DNA of 64,000 nucleotides from Sphingomonas sp. CFBP 13720. Lineage in GTDB: Bacteria > Pseudomonadota > Alphaproteobacteria > Sphingomonadales > Sphingomonadaceae. Below the pieces are notes generated by a model. That model made no database searches. It was not told the DNA's origin and saw only the letters and a list, made by a program, of their open reading frames with translations. The position numbers and the translations under genes are program-made. Location of the stretch: NCBI RefSeq assembly GCF_014842075.1, contig NZ_JACYVA010000008.1, positions 62,001 through 126,000 of the forward strand, given 5' to 3'. Below, piece after piece: positions 8,398 through 15,664 of this stretch; the first letter of the stretch is position 1, and each line of letters begins with the position of its first letter.

Positions 8398-9630
8398 TCA
8401 CGACTTCAGTCGGACCATGACCACGCCGTGCGGCGCGACCGTCGCCTCGTACCGGCCCGCGCGCTTGCCCAGATCCTTGTGCGCCCACAGATCGCGCACC
8501 TGCATGCGCACCGATCGCGGCAGTCCAAGCATGGTCCAGTCGGCACCGATCGTCGCGGGGGCATCGCCGCGATTGAACAGCAGCACCGCGCGGCCGCCGT
8601 CGGACAGCGGCTTCGACCACACTTCGCGGTCGCCATCCTTCCACACGCGATGGCCCTGCATGCCCGCCGGGTCCTGATCGACCGCGATCACATCGGTGTT
8701 GAGCAGGATCGCGCGGGTCGCCGCATCCATGTTGGCGACGTCGTTGCCCGCGATCAGCGGCGCGGCCATCATCGCCCACAGCGAAAAGTGCGATCGGTAT
8801 TCGGTATCGGTCAGCCCGCCATTGCCGACTTCCAGCATGTCCGGGTCGTTCCAGTGGCCGGGTCCGGCATAGGGCCACAACGGCTCGTTCATGTCGGCGA
8901 TCGACACCACGCCCCAACTATAGTTGTATTTGCCCTGCCACTTGTCGGTGATGTCGCCGGTCGTGCGCCACATGTTGCCGATCTTCGATGCCCACAGCCA
9001 CGGCTTCGAATTGCCCCATTCGCACATCGAGAACAGGATATCGCGGCCCGACGCCCGCAGCGCGTCCGACATCAGCGCATAGGCTTCCTCTGCATTGCGG
9101 ACGCCGGTCGAGCACCAGTCATATTTGAGATAGTCGACGCCCCAGCGCGCATATTGCAGCGCGTCCTGATATTCGTATCCCTGACTTCCCGGACGGCCGC
9201 CGCACGTCTTGGTGCCGGCATCGGAATAGATGCCGAACTTCAGCCCCTTGGCATGAACGTAATCCGACAGCGCTTTCAGGCCGCCGGGAAACCGCGTCTT
9301 GTCCTCTGTGATGAAGCCGTTGGCGTCGCGGCTGCCATGCCAGCAATCGTCGACGACGACATAGCGATAGCCCGCGTCCTTCATCCCGTTCGTCGCGATG
9401 GCGTCGGCGGTCGCGCGGACGGTGGCTTCGTCCACCTTGCAGGCGAACTTGTTCCAGCTGTTCCAGCCCATCGGCGGCGTCTGCGCCAGTCCGTTGGCGG
9501 TACGTCGCGGGTCCTTCGATGGTGCCAGCGTATTCGGATCGGGATCGAGGACTTCCTGCGCCGACACGGGAAGCGCCGCGTGCAGCAGTACGATGGCGGG
9601 CAGCATCCGAAGCAACGATTTTTTCGACAC
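8398..9630 (-). CDS. GH27 family alpha-galactosidase (secreted)
   Basis: This 410-residue enzyme starts at GTG 9630, with GAGAGG seven bases upstream and a Sec signal (VSKKSLLRMLPAIVLLHAAL, cut after VSAQ). The barrel begins TPPMGWNSWNKFACKVDEAT; VVDDCWHGSRDANGFI, FGIYSDAGTKTCGG and VDYLKYDWCS follow, with the nucleophile Asp in KYDWC. The acid/base is in MWRTTGDITDKW. WNDPDMLEVGNGG and AAPLIAGNDV are classic alpha-galactosidase segments shared with melibiases. The C-terminal 80 residues form the antiparallel beta domain (GRAVLLFNRGDAPATI). It releases terminal alpha-galactose from oligo- or polysaccharides in the periplasm or outside. It is probably co-transcribed with the second GH27 gene. 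Confidence 0.93.
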   Translation of the reverse strand: MSKKSLLRMLPAIVLLHAALPVSAQEVLDPDPNTLAPSKDPRRTANGLAQTPPMGWNSWNKFACKVDEATVRATADAIATNGMKDAGYRYVVVDDCWHGSRDANGFITEDKTRFPGGLKALSDYVHAKGLKFGIYSDAGTKTCGGRPGSQGYEYQDALQYARWGVDYLKYDWCSTGVRNAEEAYALMSDALRASGRDILFSMCEWGNSKPWLWASKIGNMWRTTGDITDKWQGKYNYSWGVVSIADMNEPLWPYAGPGHWNDPDMLEVGNGGLTDTEYRSHFSLWAMMAAPLIAGNDVANMDAATRAILLNTDVIAVDQDPAGMQGHRVWKDGDREVWSKPLSDGGRAVLLFNRGDAPATIGADWTMLGLPRSVRMQVRDLWAHKDLGKRAGRYEATVAPHGVVMVRLKS

Positions 9631-9903
9631 GTCTGAACCTCTCCGTTCCGGTGTACATCGCGTCTGCATCATTCCGGTACGTTGCACCAGCAGCCAACTG
9701 TCGAATTGTCCGATGATTGCGACGGTGTGCGGCAGCCATGCAAACGGGGTCGTTAAGCGACGCACGCGGCACCCTCCGATCTGACATTTTCACGTTCCCG
9801 GGCGTCGACGATGTTCGGCATGCTGCTGACCGGCCACGCTTTCCCGTAAAATTGATCGTGCAACCGCATTGCAGCATCGGCCGCGATCTTCCATCTTCCG
9901 TCC

Positions 9904-10317
9904 ATGACGAGTGACCCGGAGCCGACGAACGACGCATCCCGGCAGGCGAGACAGCCGCGGCAGAGCGTGTTCCTGAACGCGACTCTCGAACGGTTCGGCG
10001 GTGGCGCCGCGACCAAGCATCGCGTGCGCGACCTGTCCGTCGGGGGAATGCGGATCGATCAGGCGGTCGGCTTGCAGGCGGGAGCGACCGTGGTGGTGAC
10101 CGTCGGAAACCTGCAGGCCGTCGGCGCGACGGTCGCGTGGGTGCGGGACGGATGGGCCGGCCTCAAGTTCGCCGTGCCGATCGACCCGGATCAGGCACGC
10201 AGCAAGGCCGCGGTTGCGCCGAAGGTCGCCGATCCCATCCCGAAACCGGCGTCCGGCATCGTCCCGACCGCCGGATGGATCAGGGATCTCAACAGCCCGT
10301 ATCGCGGCAAGCCCTGA
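9904..10317 (+). CDS. PilZ-domain protein
   Basis: The 137-residue protein carries a PilZ fold in residues 13-95. It has an arginine-rich start (RQARQPRQSVFLNATLERFG), the DLSVGGMRI element matching (D/N)xSxxG, and AVGATVAWVRDGWAGLKF. The upstream RxxxR motif needed for tight cyclic-di-GMP binding is imperfect: the arginines are spaced RxxRxxR. Ligand binding is therefore uncertain. A proline-rich tail of about 35 residues follows. It is soluble, with no signal or membrane segment. No strong ribosome site precedes the ATG. Confidence 0.85.
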   Translation: MTSDPEPTNDASRQARQPRQSVFLNATLERFGGGAATKHRVRDLSVGGMRIDQAVGLQAGATVVVTVGNLQAVGATVAWVRDGWAGLKFAVPIDPDQARSKAAVAPKVADPIPKPASGIVPTAGWIRDLNSPYRGKP

Positions 10318-10559
10318 CGATCACCTACGATCGAACGGGATCGCCAGCCTGCCGTCCGATCGGCGCGGCGCGGTGCGTTCGCTGCATCCGATCGACATTC
10401 ACGGATATCGGCCCTGCCGTGCCGCTGCCCCGAACCTGTCCCGAAGACCAGCGAAGCGATCGGCATTCGGACGATGCCCGGAAGCCAGCGATTGCGGGCA
10501 CAGGTTCTGGCTATCATTATGCAACCGGAAGGCCGGTGCCGCCGAGCGTTGATGGACCG

Positions 10560-10946
10560 TCAGTTTCTTGGCCCCTGCGAAGCGGGCTTGCCGTCCTGTT
10601 CCAGCGCGGTCTGGGCGAGGGTCTGCAATTCGGCCGTCAGTTCCTTCCACCGGCTGGCCGCGATAAAATCCCCGGCGCTGCGGACCTTCAGATCGGCGAT
10701 GCGGCGCAATGCGTCGTGTTGGGTAGTGGCACCTTTGCGCAGGCTGACCACTTCGTCCTTCAGATGATCGATGACGAGCCGCAGCGCCTGAAGGCTCCCG
10801 ACCGTGGTCTCCGTCAGCAACGCCGCTTCCTTGCCATCGGTCGCCTGCTCAAGGGCCGCAAGGGCGTTCGACGCCGACTTCATCAGCAGGTCGGGTCCGG
10901 CGTTCACGGCTGTCACGGTGGCATCTCCAAAGCTTGTCTTCGCCAT
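10560..10946 (-). CDS. Small helical protein, phasin-like (uncertain)
   Basis: The 128-residue product has no signal or membrane segment and is almost entirely predicted helix: SASNALAALEQATDGKEAAL, LRLVIDHLKDEVVSLRKG and RWKELTAELQTLAQTALEQD. The pattern of Ala, Leu and alternating charged residues recalls phasins, which coat polyhydroxyalkanoate granules, but I do not recognise a diagnostic motif. A PHA-system protein is encoded elsewhere in this window (29034-29336), so the strain probably makes PHA. The N-terminus (MAKTSFGDATVTAVNAGPDL) is not a targeting sequence. Treat as hypothetical. Confidence 0.6.
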   Translation of the reverse strand: MAKTSFGDATVTAVNAGPDLLMKSASNALAALEQATDGKEAALLTETTVGSLQALRLVIDHLKDEVVSLRKGATTQHDALRRIADLKVRSAGDFIAASRWKELTAELQTLAQTALEQDGKPASQGPRN

Positions 10947-11343
10947 GCGTAGCGGGAAGCGGTTAAGGCCGGGTTCCCGGGGTCACGTCACGACGATTGT
11001 GGGCGGACGACGCGCCGGGTGGGGCAAGACGGTGGGGTGAGCCTTGGCGGTACGGGGCGCCTCGTACGGTTCGCTGTCACTCTTACCTTCGCGCCGTGGA
11101 GGCCGCCTCACCGTGCGAATGTCCGCAAGTGTTAGAGCGCGGTCCGACCGCTTTCGGAACCTCACCATCGTAAAGCGGACGCTGGGTATGCGCGCGAGAC
11201 GCATCAGAGTGTTGCATCGCCGATGGCCCGATTCTCCGCCATTTTTTGACCAATGCAAAAACTGTGAATTTTGTATCATGCTTGGGTCGAGCAGCTAGCT
11301 GACATTCAGAACTTCGCAATTAGCATCTGTCAAAACTGGCGCG
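10947..11343. other. Intergenic region, no gene recognised; possible promoter near 11246-11280
   Basis: These 397 bases lie between divergently oriented genes. Frames of 65-100 codons are open on both strands but show low-complexity Arg/Pro-rich translations without family resemblance. The last 100 bases are AT-rich (ttttttgaccaatgcaaaaa), probably the promoter of the lipoprotein gene downstream. A TTGACC hexamer lies at 11246-11251, but the -10 spacing is not clear. Confidence 0.4.
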
Positions 11344-12042
11344 ATGGTTGAATCAAAGGCGCTCCCTCTGGGTCTACTATTGGGTCTAGCAGGCCCAATA
11401 TGCCTCATCTCAGCCGGCTTGGTCATGACGGGATGCGACAGCGGCGCTGGGGGCGCAGCTCCTTCCGAAGGCGTGCAGCGCTTCCTGGTGGGGCCACAGC
11501 CGCAGGACATGAAGGGTCAAGACCTGCGCTTCCGGCTGCTGGTCCCGCGCGCTTACCTGCCGCCGAAATACTGGCCCGACGCGAGGTCCGAAGCGGCCAC
11601 GTCGATGGTGCCGTTCATCGCCCATCTGGCTGATTTCTCGGCAGCTGGAGATCTATCTCCGGCTTCGCCGGGCATGGTAGTTGGTACTGTCGGCTGGGCC
11701 CCGGAAGGGTATGTCCGGAGCCGGGTTGATGGTAGTTCGCTGAACACGTGGTCTCGCTATTCCAAGGCGGGCGGCACGCGCTTTGGTCTCGAGATGAGGA
11801 CGCCGCCGGAGCACCGCTATGTGCCCACCGAGCTCTACGTATCGCTGGAGCCGGGTCAGCAGGTAGCGATCGAATGTGCGTATCTACCTGCCGATCGACC
11901 ACAATATTGCCAAGCGTCCAGCCAACGGCCCGGCAAGCCGCTCGTCAAATTATGGTTTCGCGAGGACGATCTTCCCGGCTGGCGGGCAATGACTAAGCGC
12001 GCGCACCAACTTGTCGCGATATGGGCCGCTGTCGAGCCTTGA
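11344..12042 (+). CDS. Orphan predicted lipoprotein
   Basis: The 232-residue protein begins with a lipoprotein-type signal (LLLGLAGPICLISAGLVMTG then Cys31) and has no recognised domain. Notable segments are VGPQPQDMKGQDLRFRLLVP, APEGYVRSRVDGSSLNTWSR, HRYVPTELYVSLEPGQQVAI and KLWFREDDLPGWRAMTKRAH. Two further cysteines (CAYLPADRPQYC) could form a disulphide. Composition is visibly less GC-biased than neighbouring genes. Together with the unusual flanking intergenic DNA this suggests a recently acquired or lineage-specific gene. It could be an immunity or inhibitor-type lipoprotein, but nothing in the sequence shows that. Confidence 0.7.
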   Translation: MVESKALPLGLLLGLAGPICLISAGLVMTGCDSGAGGAAPSEGVQRFLVGPQPQDMKGQDLRFRLLVPRAYLPPKYWPDARSEAATSMVPFIAHLADFSAAGDLSPASPGMVVGTVGWAPEGYVRSRVDGSSLNTWSRYSKAGGTRFGLEMRTPPEHRYVPTELYVSLEPGQQVAIECAYLPADRPQYCQASSQRPGKPLVKLWFREDDLPGWRAMTKRAHQLVAIWAAVEP

Positions 12043-12217
12043 TTTGCGACCTCGGATATGAGTGTCGCGGCAATGGCCATAACGACGGTTTGTCACTGCA
12101 TGCCAAGTCCGCAATCGGAGGTTCGGGCCGGTCTGGCGGACGCACCGTTTGACGCAAAATTTTTGATTCTTGCACCAAGAACGGCAGGTTTCAGGATATG
12201 CGGGACCCTTCTGGAAT

Positions 12218-12235
12218 GATCGGCTTTGGCCGATC
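12218..12235. terminator. Small perfect hairpin upstream of the porin gene
   Basis: GATCGGC and GCCGATC pair with a 4-base loop in the gap between the lipoprotein and porin genes. There is no T-tract on either side, so it may be a weak terminator for the lipoprotein gene or an RNA element in the porin leader. Confidence 0.3.
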
Positions 12236-12319
12236 TACGACGTTTGTCGCGCTTACCCCGGCTAGGGTACGATGATATCCCCCGACGACAGGGTAAACCG
12301 TCACGCGGGGGAAAAGTGA

Positions 12320-13819
12320 ATGGCCGGTTTCGTACGGCGCGCGGCGCGGAGGCTGTTGTATACGGGATCGACCGTTGCGTTGTTCGCCGCGGCGTCGGCG
12401 AACGCGCAGACGGCTCCGTCTGCCGATGCCCCCAGTGCACGCGAGGCGGAACTGGAAGCGCGGCTGAAGCTGCTGGAACAGGCTGTCGGCGATCTGCGCG
12501 CCGAACTGGCCGAACGTCGCGCCGCCGCGACCGGTCCGGCACCTGCGATCGCTACACAGCCGCCGGTTTCGAGCGCCACAGGTCCCGTTGCGACCGCTGC
12601 CCCATCGACGCAGGCGGTCAATCCGCAGGCAGCGAGCGGCGGCGTGGCGGGGCGGGCGACCGCGAACAGCGTGGCGACCGGCACCGCATCGGCCGCACCG
12701 TCGGATGGGTTCCGCATGGGCAATACGACGGTGAAGCTTGGCGGCTTCGTCCGGCTGAACGTCATCGGCAGCCGCTACAGCGACGGCGAGGTCGCGGTCG
12801 GTGGGCTGGGCAAGGAGTTCTTCCTTTCGCAACAGATCCCGGTCGGCGGCGGTTTTTCCAGCGAGGATCTGTTGTTCTCCGCGCGGCAGACGCGGCTGGT
12901 GTTCAGCACCGCTACGCCGGTCAACGGCATCGAGGCGAAGACGCTGATCGAGTTCGATTTCGCGCTGGCTGCCGCCCCGGTCGGCGCACAACGGGCCACC
13001 AACCCCTATGTCCCGACGTTCCGTCGCGGGTTCATCGAATATGGTAATCTGCTGGTCGGGCAGGAATGGTCGACGTTCCAGAACCTTGCGGTGCTGCCCG
13101 AAACGACCGATTTCGCCGGTCCGCTGGACGGGACGGTGTTCAACCGTCAGGCGCTGATCCGCTATACGGTTCCGCTGCGCCCCGGGCTGACGCTGCAGGT
13201 CGCCGCGGAAAACCCCGAGACGCAGACCGCGCTGCCGACCAATGCCGCGCTGGTCGATACCGACGACGACCGGTTGCCGGACGTCGTCGCGCGGATCAAC
13301 TGGAAGTCGGGGCTGGGCGATTTCGTGCTGGCGAGTATCGCGCGCGAACTGCGCACGGATACGCTGGGCACCGGCGACACCGCGTTCGGGTGGGGCGTGT
13401 CGGGTTCGGGCAAGATCCCGTTCGGCAAGCGCCACGATCTGCGGTTCATGGCGACCTACGGGCAGGGGATCGGACGGTATCTGGGGCTAGGCTATGTCCC
13501 CGACGCGATTTTCGGCGGACCTGGCGGCCAGCTCGAACGGATCGATAATTTCGCCGGCTTCGCCGCGCTGAAGATCGGCTGGACCGACCGCGTACGCTCG
13601 ACCTTCATGGGCAGCTATCAGTCGGCCGACTATCCGGAAAACGTCCTGGTCACCGGGCTGGCCAATGCCAAATCCTATGGCGGTGCAGCCAACCTGTTCT
13701 GGTCGCCAGCCAAGAGCTTCGACATCGGCATGGAATATCGTCACGCGGTTCGCGAACTGCTGTCCGGCGACAGCGGCGCGCTCGACCGCTTCGAACTCGC
13801 ATTCAAATATGGTTTCTGA
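12320..13819 (+). CDS. DcaP-like trimeric outer-membrane porin
   Basis: The 499-residue protein has a Sec signal ending SANAQ. A short coiled coil follows (EAELEARLKLLEQAVGDLRA), the trimerisation stalk typical of DcaP/OprP-like porins, then an Ala/Pro/Thr linker. The barrel starts at about residue 130 (FRMGNTTVKLGGFVRLNVIG) and ends on Phe (ELAFKYGF), a usual barrel C-terminus. IPVGGGFSSEDLLFSARQTR and NLLVGQEWSTFQNLAVLPET match the DcaP family, whose known members take up dicarboxylates and other small acids. The inner-membrane transporter gene starts 21 bases downstream, so the pair probably moves one substrate across both membranes. Confidence 0.88.
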   Translation: MAGFVRRAARRLLYTGSTVALFAAASANAQTAPSADAPSAREAELEARLKLLEQAVGDLRAELAERRAAATGPAPAIATQPPVSSATGPVATAAPSTQAVNPQAASGGVAGRATANSVATGTASAAPSDGFRMGNTTVKLGGFVRLNVIGSRYSDGEVAVGGLGKEFFLSQQIPVGGGFSSEDLLFSARQTRLVFSTATPVNGIEAKTLIEFDFALAAAPVGAQRATNPYVPTFRRGFIEYGNLLVGQEWSTFQNLAVLPETTDFAGPLDGTVFNRQALIRYTVPLRPGLTLQVAAENPETQTALPTNAALVDTDDDRLPDVVARINWKSGLGDFVLASIARELRTDTLGTGDTAFGWGVSGSGKIPFGKRHDLRFMATYGQGIGRYLGLGYVPDAIFGGPGGQLERIDNFAGFAALKIGWTDRVRSTFMGSYQSADYPENVLVTGLANAKSYGGAANLFWSPAKSFDIGMEYRHAVRELLSGDSGALDRFELAFKYGF

Positions 13820-13840
13820 TTTCTAGGGGAGAGCGGCGCG

Positions 13841-15508
13841 ATGGCGACGACACATGGCAAGACGTCCGATCAGGACGCGACATTTCAAAGCGACAAGAAG
13901 GTCATCATCGCCTCGTCGCTCGGCACCGTGTTCGAATGGTATGATTTCTATCTCTACGGACTGCTGGCGACCTATATATCGGCGCAATTCTTTTCAGGCG
14001 TGAACGAGACGACCGGGTTCATCCTTGCGCTCGGCGCGTTCGCGGCGGGCTTTGCAGTGCGGCCGTTCGGCGCGCTGGTGTTCGGCCGGATCGGCGATCT
14101 GGTCGGGCGGAAGAACACCTTCCTCGTCACGATGGGGATCATGGGTCTGTCGACCTTCGCGGTCGGGTTGTTGCCGTCCTATACCTCGATCGGCGTCGCC
14201 GCGCCGCTGATGCTGGTGTTCCTCCGCCTGCTCCAGGGGCTGGCGCTGGGCGGCGAATATGGCGGTGCCGCGACCTATGTCGCCGAACACGCGCCGCAGA
14301 ACCGACGCGGCCTGTATACCAGCTTCATTCAGACCACGGCGACGCTCGGCCTGTTCGCCGCGCTGCTGGTCGTGATCGGCCTGCGCTATCTGTTGGGTGA
14401 GGAAGCGTTCGCGGCATGGGGATGGCGTCTGCCGTTCATCATTTCGATCGTGCTGCTGGGCGTGTCGCTCTGGATCCGCCTGCAACTCGCCGAAAGCCCC
14501 GCGTTCCAGCGGATGAAGGACGAGGGCAAGACGTCGAAGGCGCCGTTGACCGAGGCGTTCGCGCGTTGGGGCAATCTAAAGATCGTGCTGATCGCGCTGT
14601 TCGGCGCGGCTATGGGTCAGGCGGTGGTGTGGTACACCGGCCAGTTCTATGCGCTGTTCTTCCTCGAAAAAATGCTCAAGGTCGATGGCGCGACGACCAA
14701 CGTGCTGATGGCGGTTGCGCTGGCGCTGGGTACGCCGTTCTTCGTGATCTTCGGCTGGCTGTCGGACAAGATCGGCCGCAAGCCGATCATCATGACCGGC
14801 TGCGCATTGGCGGCACTGACCTATTTCCCCCTGTTCGGTGCGCTGACCCAGGCGGCGAACCCGGCGCTGGCAGCGGCACAGGCGGCGTCGCCGATCACCG
14901 TGGTCAGCCACGACGCCGACTGTTCGGTCCAGTTCGATCCTGTCGGCCGCAACAAGTTCGACAGCAAGAGCTGCGATATCGCGAAGTCGTTCCTTGCCAA
15001 GAACGGCGTCAACTACACCAATGTCGAGGCACCGGCGAATACGATCGCGCAGGTTCGCATCGGGAACCAAACGTTCACCGCACCCGATCCCGCGAAGGTG
15101 ACGGGCGAGGCGCGCAAGGCGGCGATCGCAGCGTATCAGGGAGAGTTGAAGACCGCGATCGCGGCGGCGGGCTATGCCCCGAAATATGATCCGGCGGGGA
15201 TGAACACGCCGCTGGTCATCGCAATCCTGTTCTTCATGGTGCTGTTGGTGACGGCGGTCTACGGCCCGATCGCCGCGCTGCTGGTCGAACTGTTTCCGAC
15301 CAACATCCGCTACACGTCGATGTCGCTGCCCTATCATATCGGCAACGGCTGGTTCGGCGGGTTCCTGCCCACCACGGCGTTCGCGATGGTCGCGGCGACG
15401 GGCGATATCTATTACGGCCTGTGGTACCCGGTCGTGCTGGCGATCGTCACGCTGGTGCTGGGGCTGCTGTTCCTGCCCGAGACGTTCAAGCGGGACATCA
15501 ACGCGTGA
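13841..15508 (+). CDS. MHS-family MFS symporter with large periplasmic insert
   Basis: The 555-residue inner-membrane transporter belongs to the metabolite:H+ symporter branch (ProP, KgtP, ShiA). It opens with SSLGTVFEWYDFYLYGLLAT and the loop 2-3 motif GRIGDLVGRKNTFLVTMG. RLLQGLALGGEYGGAATYVA and FGWLSDKIGRKPIIMTGCAL follow. Twelve membrane segments are readable. Between about residues 345 and 455 there is an extra soluble stretch containing two cysteines (DADCSVQFDPVGRNKFDSKS then CDIAKSFL). I have seen similar inserts described in some MHS proteins but do not know their role. It follows the DcaP-like porin gene and probably imports an organic acid. Confidence 0.9.
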   Translation: MATTHGKTSDQDATFQSDKKVIIASSLGTVFEWYDFYLYGLLATYISAQFFSGVNETTGFILALGAFAAGFAVRPFGALVFGRIGDLVGRKNTFLVTMGIMGLSTFAVGLLPSYTSIGVAAPLMLVFLRLLQGLALGGEYGGAATYVAEHAPQNRRGLYTSFIQTTATLGLFAALLVVIGLRYLLGEEAFAAWGWRLPFIISIVLLGVSLWIRLQLAESPAFQRMKDEGKTSKAPLTEAFARWGNLKIVLIALFGAAMGQAVVWYTGQFYALFFLEKMLKVDGATTNVLMAVALALGTPFFVIFGWLSDKIGRKPIIMTGCALAALTYFPLFGALTQAANPALAAAQAASPITVVSHDADCSVQFDPVGRNKFDSKSCDIAKSFLAKNGVNYTNVEAPANTIAQVRIGNQTFTAPDPAKVTGEARKAAIAAYQGELKTAIAAAGYAPKYDPAGMNTPLVIAILFFMVLLVTAVYGPIAALLVELFPTNIRYTSMSLPYHIGNGWFGGFLPTTAFAMVAATGDIYYGLWYPVVLAIVTLVLGLLFLPETFKRDINA

Positions 15509-15512
15509 ACTG

Positions 15513-15550
15513 CGCGTCCTCCCTGGCGCGAGTGCATCGGGGAGGACGCG
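15513..15550. terminator. Hairpin after the MHS transporter gene
   Basis: CGCGTCCTCCC (15513-15523) pairs perfectly with GGGAGGACGCG (15540-15550) around a 16-base loop, directly after the stop codon. There is no T-run, so termination may be Rho-assisted. It separates the transport pair from the kinase gene. Confidence 0.55.
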
Positions 15551-15664
15551 ACGGGGCAGGGTGACTTCGTGGTCCTGCCCCCCTAACGTGCATCGACCGG
15601 TCCGACCGGCAGATGGAGACGCGAGATCGAGCGGCTGAGCGGCGGAGTCCTGTTTGCGGTCGCG

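Noticed and set aside
7644-9636. Long plus-strand frames opposite the GH27 genes
   Set aside because: The minus strand encodes two full GH27 barrels with catalytic residues; the plus-strand translations are low-complexity and unlike any family.
10983-11279. 98-codon minus-strand reading frame upstream of the lipoprotein gene
   Set aside because: The translation is Arg/Pro-rich at its end, resembles no protein family, and covers the likely promoter of the divergent gene.
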